Source: an uncultured Verrucomicrobiota bacterium (lineage in GTDB: Bacteria > Verrucomicrobiota > Verrucomicrobiia > Limisphaerales > UBA1319). From it: a stretch of 44,786 nucleotides of DNA. Shown piece after piece: positions 17,824-26,344 of the stretch; position 1 is the stretch's first letter; each line of letters starts with the position of its first letter. The notes beneath the pieces were generated by a model that had not been told where the DNA came from, searched no databases, and saw nothing but the letters and a program-made list of their open reading frames with translations. Made by a program: the position numbers and the translations under genes. The DNA is taken from NCBI GenBank assembly GCA_903845125.1, contig CAIMWS010000257.1, positions 1 to 44,786 of the forward strand, given 5' to 3'.

Positions 17824-20800
17824 ATGTCCTGGAAGAGTCGAACCTGGTTTATTGCAAGCATCCTCCTGTTTATAGCCGCAGGATATTTTTGGCGCTTGGG
17901 TGAGGTCCGCCGTTTTCAAGCCAAACCGCCCGCAGCGGCCTCAGAATCCCTTAAACAACCAGGAGTGATTCCTTCCTCGAATGCACCCATTTCCCTTTTG
18001 TTGAATACCAATTTCCCGGCCCTGACCGCAAACAGTAATGCCAGTGTGCCGGGCACTCCATCCGGGAATCGTTTTCCTTACCGGCTCAGTAATTCTCAGG
18101 CTTCACTCAAGGAGTTGATGCGGAGCGATTCCGCTATTTTGTTGCGGAATGCTTTCTGGGATACCACCCAAACAATCCCCGAGATTCCGGGTGCCCTATC
18201 CGCCACCAATTTCCCTGGCAGCGCTATTGTGCAATCCAAAGGGTTCCTCAACCAGGGTTTTCGTGATTTGCTGAAGTCAGTTGATGCGCAATTCATCAGC
18301 TATATCCCCAACAATGCCTGTTTGGTTAGGATCTCCGAGGCTGGAGCCTCACAATTGGCCAGCCATCCTCAAGTGCAGGCCGTGCTGCCTTATGAGCCAT
18401 ATTATAAACTGGACGAATGGCTCCTGCCCCGGGCGCTTCATGGCCAGGCATTGGCTGCGGACGATTTCCTGGTGCTTACTCTGTTTCCTGGCGCGGATGA
18501 AACCGGACGACTTGAACTGGCTTCCCATGGCGCTCATATCGTTTGTGAATCCCGCTCCCCCTTTGGGCCGCTAATCACTGTTCAACCAGATCCGCAAAAC
18601 TGGGCCACTTTGGCGCAGTTATCCTCAGTTCAAACCGTCGAAAAATATGCTCCACGCCGTCTGGCAAACGACCTGGCCCGGCCAAACATGGGAATATCGG
18701 TCGATTCGGTAACCAATGGCAATGTTTTTGGGCTTACGGGAACCAATGTATTGGTAAACCTCAATGACACCGGTGTTGATGACACACACCCCGATCTCAA
18801 GGGCAGGGTTTTGGCCATGCCAGGTCGAAGCCAGGATCTGACGGACCCCGTTGGCCACGGAACCCATGTGGCGGGCACCATTGCTGGGGATGGTTCAAAG
18901 TCTTCGACTGTCACCAATGCCTTGGGATCAGTAACCAACGCCGACTTCCGCGGCATGGCGCCGCAGGCCAAGGTTTTCATATTGCCAGTGGATGTCGTCA
19001 ACGGCAGGCCAACCATTGGTGACACCTATTTGCAGGAAAATGCCGCCCGCACCAACGCCCTGATCTCGAACAATAGCTGGAATTATCCTGGACGTGCCAC
19101 GTACGATTCCTCCGCGGCCAGTTATGACGCAGCCGTGCGCGACGCCTTGCCGGAAAAGACCGGGGGCCAGCCGGTACTCTTTGTTTTTGCTGCTGGCAAC
19201 GATGGCTTCGGCAAGGATGATGGCACCGGCGGGGAACCTGGAGGCATTTGTTCCCCCGGGACCGCCAAAAACATCATCACCGTGGGTGCTTTGGATCAAT
19301 TTCGCAATATCACCAACGAAGTGGAAGTGCCAGATGGCGCTGGAAATCTGGTTACCAATGCTGCCTACCTGGCCACGACCGATAGTTATGACCAGGTGAC
19401 GTCCTTTTCTTCCCGTGGCAATGTGGGCATCGGCACCGAAGGAGAGTCAGGTCGCTTCAAGCCCGATGTCGTAGCCCCGGGCGCCTTCGTCATTTCTGCC
19501 CGTTCCAAACAGTTTGAGTTCGATACCAACCCCGTTAAAAATCAAGTGGAATTGGTGCGAAACCAGGAAGTCGCCCCGGCTGCCTTGAACAATTATTACA
19601 TCCTGGTGCCCAACAATGCGACGAACCTCCAGATTGAAATTGTTCCCCAAGGCATGCAGCGGGTGGATTTGCCAATTTACATCAAGCGCAATAATTTCCC
19701 CACCACCACCGATTACGATATAATAGCCACCAATTCCTTCACCTTGCCGTCGGATAATTTGGCGCTAACCCCTGGGGATTGGTTTTATAGCGTAGGCAAC
19801 GACAATGGGTTTTATGTCACTTACGACATTCAAACCAAAATGACGCTGACCAACTACTACGGCTCTTATTTTGAGAAGCTTAAGGAGTTTGATGACTCGC
19901 TGGCCCCCTACTATCGCTTTGAATCGGGAACCAGCATGTCGGCGCCGGTGGTTTCCGGATTGCTGGCCTTGCTGAAAGAGTTTTACGAGCAGAAAATTCC
20001 CGCTGACGTGCGACACACCAATAGTCCGGCGTTGATGAAGGCTTTGCTGATCAATGGCGCCCGTTCCACCAGTCCCCGTTACGATCTCCAAGTGGGCAAA
20101 ACCCTGAACCAGCAAGGGTGGGGCATGCCAAGCCTCGTTAATTGTGCCGTGGCGGGCTGGACCAATGGCACCATCAACGAATCACCGCTGCAAATGATCG
20201 ATCAAAGCCTGACCAATTCTCTAGCCACTGGCGAGAGTGTAGCCTGGCAGCTTAAGTTGACGGAAGAGGCCCAAGCTGCGCCGCTGCGCGTAACTCTGGT
20301 ATGGACCGATCCTCCTGGCAATCCGAATGCCGCCATCAAGCTGGTGAACGATTTGGATCTGGTCGTAAGTAACGAAGTCACGCACGAAGTTTACGTGGGG
20401 AACAACATCCCCACGGGCAGTGACTACAACTTGGTCGCGGATCCCACCACCATCACCAATGATGTGGTGAACAACGTGGAAAATGTTTTCATCTATTCAC
20501 CCGGATCCAATTTGGTGGTGCAGGTGTCGGCCAGGCGCGTCAACGTCAATGCGGTCACCGAACACACCAATAAGATCGCCCAGGATTTCGCCCTCGTGAT
20601 CAGCTGTGGTGACTTGTCCCTGACCAATGCGCTCACCCTGAAATATTTAACCAATTCTCTCACGGGCGCCGAAGTGACCACCCTGACCAACGGCGTGCCG
20701 CTGCTGGGCCAGCGGGTGGGCGCCAACTCGCCCCTGCTCGGCGGCTCCAACGGCACCGCTTCGCAATGGCGTTTTTACGTGTTCACGAATGAAATGGCGG

Positions 20801-23800
20801 TCAATAGCATGTCCAACATGACTAATGGCTCCAACGTCGCTTTCATTACCTTCATGCCGCCCAACCTGGCGTCCCTGCCCCGCAATGAAGAGGCAGACAT
20901 TGATTTATATGTCAGCCGCAATCCCGCTTTGACGAACCTGGATCCCGTTGTTTTGGCCAGTGCTGACAAGGCCACCAACCGGGGTGGCACGGAAGTGGTG
21001 TTTTATACCAACGCGGTCGTGGGACCCGGGGAGGTTTATTATATCGGTGTGAAATCGGAGGACCAACGGGCTGCTGAATACGGATTCATTGGATTGTCCA
21101 GCAACGCCCCCTTCGATGAGGATAATGGCGATGGCCGGTTGCTCCATGGTTACCCAATTCCTACCGTCATTCCTGATGGCTCTCCAGAAAAACCCGGGGC
21201 GAGTCTCATGTTTGCCATTGGCACCCGGTCTTTCCGGATTGGGAGGACCGTCGTAAGGACTTCCATTTCGCACCAAAATCTGGGCGACCTGCTGGGCAAC
21301 CTCAGCCACAGTGGCCAATTCGTCGTATTAAACAACCATTCCTTGAACGACGACAACTTCACCGGCACCAACTTTTTCATATTCGATGACAGTAACCAGG
21401 GCGATATTCGCTTCAGCCGGCCGACCGATGGGCCTGGCCGGTTGAGTGATTTCACCGGCGGTAATTCCATGGGAGTTTGGATTCTGACCATGGTGGACAA
21501 CGCCATAGGCCAAACCGGGCAGGTGAACAATCTGCAGATTCTCCTCGATCCTGATGCTGGCCTGCAAGGTTTGGTGGGCACCGTGGAACCCAAGAGTTGG
21601 GACTATTACTTTATCGATGTGCCGGAGGAGGCTACCAACCTCATTGTCCGGGTTTGGGACATGGATCCCGCGTTGCCTTTAAATGTTTATGTGCGGAGGG
21701 GTGATTACCCTACGGCGGAGTTTTATGACAAAATGGCGATTTTTGATCCCAACTCGGTGACTAATGTTCGCGATCTTTCATTAACTGTGGGGTTATATGA
21801 CGCCCCACCTCTGATTCCCGGCCGGTATTTTATTGGCGTTTACAATCCCAATAATGTCTCGGTCACCTACCGGGTCGATGCGGAGTTGAAGTACGATCTC
21901 TCGGGGGGGAAATCGCAGGTCTTTCTCTCCACGGACACCCCCATGCTGATCAAAGACAACGCCACAATTTATTCCACGAACATGGTGCAGGTGGATTTGA
22001 ATTTGATCGATGTGCGAGTGGGTGTGCGAATCGATCATCCGCGATTATCAGACCTGATTCTGCATCTCATCAGTCCGCAAGGCACGCGGGTGCTTTTGGC
22101 TGAGGCGCGGGGCGGCACCAATGCCACCGCCTTTGGCACGGGTGACACCAATTCCACCATTGGATATACGGTGTTCACTGAAAATACCAACGTGGCGTCA
22201 ACCCTGATTAAATTTGCCCAGCCGCCATACACCAATGCCCAGGCAAAATTCCAGGTCTATAAAGAGGATTTTGAAAAAATCACCCCTGGAGTTTATACCA
22301 ATTCGCAAGTTTTTGGCGGATGGAGCGTGCTGACCAACCAGGTCGAGGTGTTGGATTCCCTCAATCTGGCCCAAACGGGAAAACAGTTGCTGGACTTGCA
22401 GCAGGGATGGCTCAAGCGCGGACTTCCCACCAAGCCTGGCAACTCCTACATTTTGGAATCCCATTATCGCACCAAAACCTCCGATCCTCGCCTGGTCAGT
22501 TGGTGGCCCGCTGAAGGAGACGGCCGGAATCTGGCAGGCACCAATACGGCCAGCGTCCTGACCGGTTTGGGATTCAGTCCCGGTATGTCCGGACAAGCTT
22601 TTGATTTCAACGGGACCAATGGGCATGCGGTCGTGGTGGCTGCCCCCACTTTAAATCAGCCGAGTTTTACCTGGGTGGCTTGGATCAAACCTCGGCAAAC
22701 CACCAATGCCATGCCGATCATCGAATATGGTGGTAAATCCGGTCCGCCGGGAGTCAGCCTTTGGCTGGGACTCAATTTTACCAATGGAACCCAATCTCCG
22801 GGCAGCCTCTTTGCCAACATTCCAGATGAGTCTGGGAATGCCCATCAGCTAGGCGGAACTGGGCTGGGCCAACTCCAACCCGACCAATGGGCACATGTGG
22901 CTTTGACTTACAATCACACCAACGGCGAGGCAGTGCTTTATGTCAACGGTTCGGTGAATGACTCGGCGGTTTTTGCGCCTGCTTTTGTTCCTTACACCTT
23001 TGCCACCAACAATGTCTTTTTTGGTTTCCGGTTGAGCAGCGTGCCGGTCCTGGGTGGTACCCACTTTAATGGTTTGCTGGATGAGGTTTCTTTGTTCAAT
23101 GCCCCGCTGACTTCCAGCGAGGTGCAAAGCATCTTTCAAGCCGGCACCGCCGGTTTGTGCGGGTCCGCCATTTACTCCAGCCTTTGTCCTGCTCAAGCTC
23201 AAATCCAAATTCCAGGAACTGCGACCAATGTCGTTACCGGCACCAATATTTGGCAGACCAACCTGCTTTCCTTCCGGGCCTCAACGAATGCCACCTCCGT
23301 GGAATATAAGGCTTTGGAATCCGGCCTGTTATTTGACGATATCATCCTGTGGGAACTTTCCTCGGATAGTTACTTCCTCCCCGAGGAGTCACTGGATGTT
23401 TTCCAGGGGCAATCCGGGCTGGGCGCCTGGACTTTGGAGGTGGCCGATACCCGGGCCGGCCCCACCAATAAACTCGACGGCCGTTTGATCAGTTGGGAGT
23501 TGCAACTGCTCTTTGCCACCCCGGCCCGTACGGCCATCACCCTGACCAACGGTGTGCCTTATTTATCAACGGTTGCCGGCGATGAAATCCGGTATTTTGT
23601 CGTTGATGTGCCCCGTTCCGCCCGTTGGGCGACCAACCTGCTCTTCAGCACCGGCGATGTGATCCTGGTTGGCAACCGGGCGGGATTGCCCGTGGGCGAC
23701 CCATTATTGGATGACTACTACGTGAACAACATGGCCGCCAATGCTTGGGAATATTTGCTGCTGGGGACTAATCAACCTCTGGCCGCACCGTTACAACCCG

Positions 23801-26049
23801 GACAGCGTTACTACCTGGGCGTGAAAAACGCCAATCCCACGGAGACCAATCAATTCCTGATTTATGTGGAATTCGATCAGGTGGACTTCCCGATTACTTA
23901 CATCACTCAACTCGGAAACAACGTGCCCCTGACCCGCACCATCGCGGCGGGCACAAACCTCGATTATTACTGGTTCAGGGTTACCACCAACGCGGTTTCC
24001 CTGCAGTTCGACCTGTGGCCCACCAATGGGAACGTCAACCTGCTGGCCCGGCGCTATCGTCCTTCTCCGGATCCGCTGCCGTCCCTCAGTGCTTATGATT
24101 TCATCAGCCAAAATCCTGGCTTGATGACCGACCAGATTGTGGTCAACACCAACAGTTCACCGATCCCCCTTACGCCGGGCATCTGGCTGCTGGGCGTGGC
24201 CAATACCGAAACCAATCCGGTGACCTACACCATCCGTGCTTTGGAAACCAATGCTTTTCTGCGGCCAATCATCGATTTGGTGGATGGCGTCTCCTTGGAT
24301 TACCGGGTTCGTACCGGGGGGATCAACGAATATTTCCGGTTCCGGATCAGCGACACGAATTCAGCCGCGCGTTTCTCGTTGTTCAATCAAAATGGATTGG
24401 TGGACTTGATTCTACGGCGGGGCGCCCCGCCCAGCCCATCCGTGCTTGATGCCGGCAGTTTCCTGGATGGCTTGGAACCTGAAGAAATATTGCTCAGCAC
24501 CAATGGCACACCCACGGTTATTGGTTCCACCAATCGCATCACTTATCTGCCGCCGATTGTCACCAACAACGTTTTTGTGCTGAGGTGGAATTCAATTTCC
24601 AACCAGGCTTACTTGGTGCAGGGCAAGACCAATTTATCCGATGGTGCCTGGACCGACATGTCCAGCCCGATCCTGGCCACCAATGATGTCACCGAGTACT
24701 TAATACCACTGCCCAGCCCTTATCGCTATTTTAAAGCGGCATTCTCTGCTCCGATCACCAACCAAATCGTGATGCCCGATCTCAATGGGGACTGGTATCT
24801 CGCAGTCTTGAACCGGGATTCAGTTCCGGTGGATTTCACCATTCGCGCCAAAGTGACTCCCCCGGTTGATGTTTTGTCGAAAGAAATTCTCCGCACCAAT
24901 TTATTTATCCAGCCGGGATGGCACTATTACGAATATAATGTAAGTACCAATGCCACCATGGCGATGTTTGAGCTGACCCCCGCTAATGGCGACCTGGCTT
25001 TGTATGTTCGCAAGGATTCCGGCAGCCCCGAGCCGTGGCCGGGCACCAACCAGTTCGATTATTTCAGTGATTTGGCGGGGAAAATTCCCGAGCAAATCAT
25101 CCTGTTCACTAATTCCACTCCGCAGCCGCTGGCACCCGGCAAATGGTTCCTGGGGGTTTATAATCCCCGGACCAACCAGGTGGCTTACACCATTGGGGCT
25201 TGGGAATACACGGATTCGGTGCCGATGATCCTCGCCCTCAACAGCGGCGAGACCGTGACTAATCTGATCACCGGTACCAATGGCATGGATTATTATCAAT
25301 TTGTGGTTTCCGCGGCGGCGGAGAAGGTGGTCTTCGGGACTTCCAGCGCCGATGGCAATGTGGACCTTTACCTGCAGCGAGGCTTGCCGCTTCCGGGGCC
25401 GGGCCGCTACCATTATACCTCCGCTCAAACCAACACCAATGATGAGCAAATTGTAGTCACCCGCGCTTCCACCCCTGTGGCTTTGACTGCGGGCACCTGG
25501 TTCTTGAGTGTCAGCAATGCGGATACTCAGGCCGTCTCGTATGCAGTCACGGCCACCGAATACCAGACCCTACCGGTGACGAACATCGACGTGCGGGTTC
25601 AACTTTCCATCACCAATGGCTTTGTCGTGCTTAATTGGGGATCAATCATTGGCGCCAGTTATCGGGTGGAGGGCAAGGTCCAGCTGACTGATCCGGCCTG
25701 GAATATCGTGGCCAGCAACCTCGTGGCGGTGTCCACCAATACCAGCTATCTGCTCTCGCTCACGAACACGAATCACTTCTTCCGGGTGATGGCCGAATCT
25801 GGCGCACCGGTGGAGCAACCCAAACCGGTGTTTGTCATCCCGTTCCGCAGTCTTGATAGCAACGGGTTCTCCATGCAGTGGACGGCCGCGCCCAATCTCC
25901 GCTTCGAACTGCAATTTTCCACGAATTTGGTCGATTGGCTCACGCTGGCCAACCCGGTGACTTCCACCACAGGCAATTATTCCTATGTGGATCCGGTGAC
26001 GCCCGTTCCGAACGACCGGCGGTTTTATCGGGTCATCCCAGTTCCTTAA
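17824..26049 (+). CDS. Giant multidomain subtilisin-like protease (S8) with PPC, P/homoB and LamG modules
   Basis: The product is a 2741-residue secreted or surface protein. An N-terminal hydrophobic segment (residues about 6-23) serves as signal or anchor. The S8 catalytic domain (about 290-770) has D315 (NDTGVDD), H345 (GHGTHVAG), oxyanion N459 (AAGND) and S704 (GTSMSAP). About 140 residues resembling a PPC domain are inserted between the strand KPDVVAPG and the Ser motif. A P/homoB-like domain lies at about 1139-1245, and a second begins near 1386 and resumes at about 1855-1896. A LamG-type domain (about 1557-1769) lies inside that interrupted module. Several PPC-like repeats and VLxW...FFRV repeats extend to the C-terminus. 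The start is ATG 17824, not an upstream TTG. It follows the GspK-like gene by 36 bases, suggesting it is a substrate or tip partner of the same machine. Confidence 0.88.
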   Translation: MSWKSRTWFIASILLFIAAGYFWRLGEVRRFQAKPPAAASESLKQPGVIPSSNAPISLLLNTNFPALTANSNASVPGTPSGNRFPYRLSNSQASLKELMRSDSAILLRNAFWDTTQTIPEIPGALSATNFPGSAIVQSKGFLNQGFRDLLKSVDAQFISYIPNNACLVRISEAGASQLASHPQVQAVLPYEPYYKLDEWLLPRALHGQALAADDFLVLTLFPGADETGRLELASHGAHIVCESRSPFGPLITVQPDPQNWATLAQLSSVQTVEKYAPRRLANDLARPNMGISVDSVTNGNVFGLTGTNVLVNLNDTGVDDTHPDLKGRVLAMPGRSQDLTDPVGHGTHVAGTIAGDGSKSSTVTNALGSVTNADFRGMAPQAKVFILPVDVVNGRPTIGDTYLQENAARTNALISNNSWNYPGRATYDSSAASYDAAVRDALPEKTGGQPVLFVFAAGNDGFGKDDGTGGEPGGICSPGTAKNIITVGALDQFRNITNEVEVPDGAGNLVTNAAYLATTDSYDQVTSFSSRGNVGIGTEGESGRFKPDVVAPGAFVISARSKQFEFDTNPVKNQVELVRNQEVAPAALNNYYILVPNNATNLQIEIVPQGMQRVDLPIYIKRNNFPTTTDYDIIATNSFTLPSDNLALTPGDWFYSVGNDNGFYVTYDIQTKMTLTNYYGSYFEKLKEFDDSLAPYYRFESGTSMSAPVVSGLLALLKEFYEQKIPADVRHTNSPALMKALLINGARSTSPRYDLQVGKTLNQQGWGMPSLVNCAVAGWTNGTINESPLQMIDQSLTNSLATGESVAWQLKLTEEAQAAPLRVTLVWTDPPGNPNAAIKLVNDLDLVVSNEVTHEVYVGNNIPTGSDYNLVADPTTITNDVVNNVENVFIYSPGSNLVVQVSARRVNVNAVTEHTNKIAQDFALVISCGDLSLTNALTLKYLTNSLTGAEVTTLTNGVPLLGQRVGANSPLLGGSNGTASQWRFYVFTNEMAVNSMSNMTNGSNVAFITFMPPNLASLPRNEEADIDLYVSRNPALTNLDPVVLASADKATNRGGTEVVFYTNAVVGPGEVYYIGVKSEDQRAAEYGFIGLSSNAPFDEDNGDGRLLHGYPIPTVIPDGSPEKPGASLMFAIGTRSFRIGRTVVRTSISHQNLGDLLGNLSHSGQFVVLNNHSLNDDNFTGTNFFIFDDSNQGDIRFSRPTDGPGRLSDFTGGNSMGVWILTMVDNAIGQTGQVNNLQILLDPDAGLQGLVGTVEPKSWDYYFIDVPEEATNLIVRVWDMDPALPLNVYVRRGDYPTAEFYDKMAIFDPNSVTNVRDLSLTVGLYDAPPLIPGRYFIGVYNPNNVSVTYRVDAELKYDLSGGKSQVFLSTDTPMLIKDNATIYSTNMVQVDLNLIDVRVGVRIDHPRLSDLILHLISPQGTRVLLAEARGGTNATAFGTGDTNSTIGYTVFTENTNVASTLIKFAQPPYTNAQAKFQVYKEDFEKITPGVYTNSQVFGGWSVLTNQVEVLDSLNLAQTGKQLLDLQQGWLKRGLPTKPGNSYILESHYRTKTSDPRLVSWWPAEGDGRNLAGTNTASVLTGLGFSPGMSGQAFDFNGTNGHAVVVAAPTLNQPSFTWVAWIKPRQTTNAMPIIEYGGKSGPPGVSLWLGLNFTNGTQSPGSLFANIPDESGNAHQLGGTGLGQLQPDQWAHVALTYNHTNGEAVLYVNGSVNDSAVFAPAFVPYTFATNNVFFGFRLSSVPVLGGTHFNGLLDEVSLFNAPLTSSEVQSIFQAGTAGLCGSAIYSSLCPAQAQIQIPGTATNVVTGTNIWQTNLLSFRASTNATSVEYKALESGLLFDDIILWELSSDSYFLPEESLDVFQGQSGLGAWTLEVADTRAGPTNKLDGRLISWELQLLFATPARTAITLTNGVPYLSTVAGDEIRYFVVDVPRSARWATNLLFSTGDVILVGNRAGLPVGDPLLDDYYVNNMAANAWEYLLLGTNQPLAAPLQPGQRYYLGVKNANPTETNQFLIYVEFDQVDFPITYITQLGNNVPLTRTIAAGTNLDYYWFRVTTNAVSLQFDLWPTNGNVNLLARRYRPSPDPLPSLSAYDFISQNPGLMTDQIVVNTNSSPIPLTPGIWLLGVANTETNPVTYTIRALETNAFLRPIIDLVDGVSLDYRVRTGGINEYFRFRISDTNSAARFSLFNQNGLVDLILRRGAPPSPSVLDAGSFLDGLEPEEILLSTNGTPTVIGSTNRITYLPPIVTNNVFVLRWNSISNQAYLVQGKTNLSDGAWTDMSSPILATNDVTEYLIPLPSPYRYFKAAFSAPITNQIVMPDLNGDWYLAVLNRDSVPVDFTIRAKVTPPVDVLSKEILRTNLFIQPGWHYYEYNVSTNATMAMFELTPANGDLALYVRKDSGSPEPWPGTNQFDYFSDLAGKIPEQIILFTNSTPQPLAPGKWFLGVYNPRTNQVAYTIGAWEYTDSVPMILALNSGETVTNLITGTNGMDYYQFVVSAAAEKVVFGTSSADGNVDLYLQRGLPLPGPGRYHYTSAQTNTNDEQIVVTRASTPVALTAGTWFLSVSNADTQAVSYAVTATEYQTLPVTNIDVRVQLSITNGFVVLNWGSIIGASYRVEGKVQLTDPAWNIVASNLVAVSTNTSYLLSLTNTNHFFRVMAESGAPVEQPKPVFVIPFRSLDSNGFSMQWTAAPNLRFELQFSTNLVDWLTLANPVTSTTGNYSYVDPVTPVPNDRRFYRVIPVP

Positions 26050-26072
26050 GCGATTCGCCGGTTCGCGGGCTT

Positions 26073-26102
26073 GCTTTTGGACTCCTTTGGGAATCCAAAA
26101 GC
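26073..26102. other. Inverted repeat in the convergent intergenic region
   Basis: GCTTTTGGA (26073-26081) and TCCAAAAGC (26094-26102) form a 9 bp perfect stem with a 12-base loop, 24 bases after the protease stop. No T-run follows on either strand, so an intrinsic terminator role is uncertain. The remainder of 26050-26344 holds only the second hairpin at 26282-26314. Confidence 0.4.
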
Positions 26103-26281
26103 GGGTGCCGAATTAAAGCCATGATGGAACCGCTGAACGCCGGTTGATCGAAGAACATTCCCAGCGGAATCCCGGGGGCACCACGCAATGGCCATCCGGT
26201 TGCGTTGCGCATCCAGCAGTAAAACCTGCTTCCGGATGGCATGGATGGCGGCAGGCATCGCGCACCCACGCCGCCGGGCAA

Positions 26282-26314
26282 ATCCGCCAAACTGTTTTTA
26301 TCAGCTTGGCGGAT
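26282..26314 (-). terminator. Possible terminator of the alpha-mannosidase gene
   Basis: ATCCGCCAA (26282-26290) and TTGGCGGAT (26306-26314) make a 9 bp perfect stem with a 15-base loop, 31 bases beyond the mannosidase stop. On the minus strand only three T residues follow, so termination would be weak or factor-dependent. Confidence 0.45.
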
Positions 26315-26344
26315 AATATTATCAAAATTAATTCGGGGCCGCTC

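Noticed and set aside
15730..17919. Very long open frame on the minus strand opposite the GspK-like gene
   Set aside because: Its translation is rich in Gly, His and Ile with no domain, no ribosome site and no fit to the operon. It is explained by the codon bias and Thr-Asn repeats of the sense gene.
14164..26049. Possible repeat array (recurring ACCAAT/ACCAAC)
   Set aside because: The repeats are in-frame Thr-Asn codons at irregular spacing inside long genes, not a CRISPR array or tandem DNA repeat.
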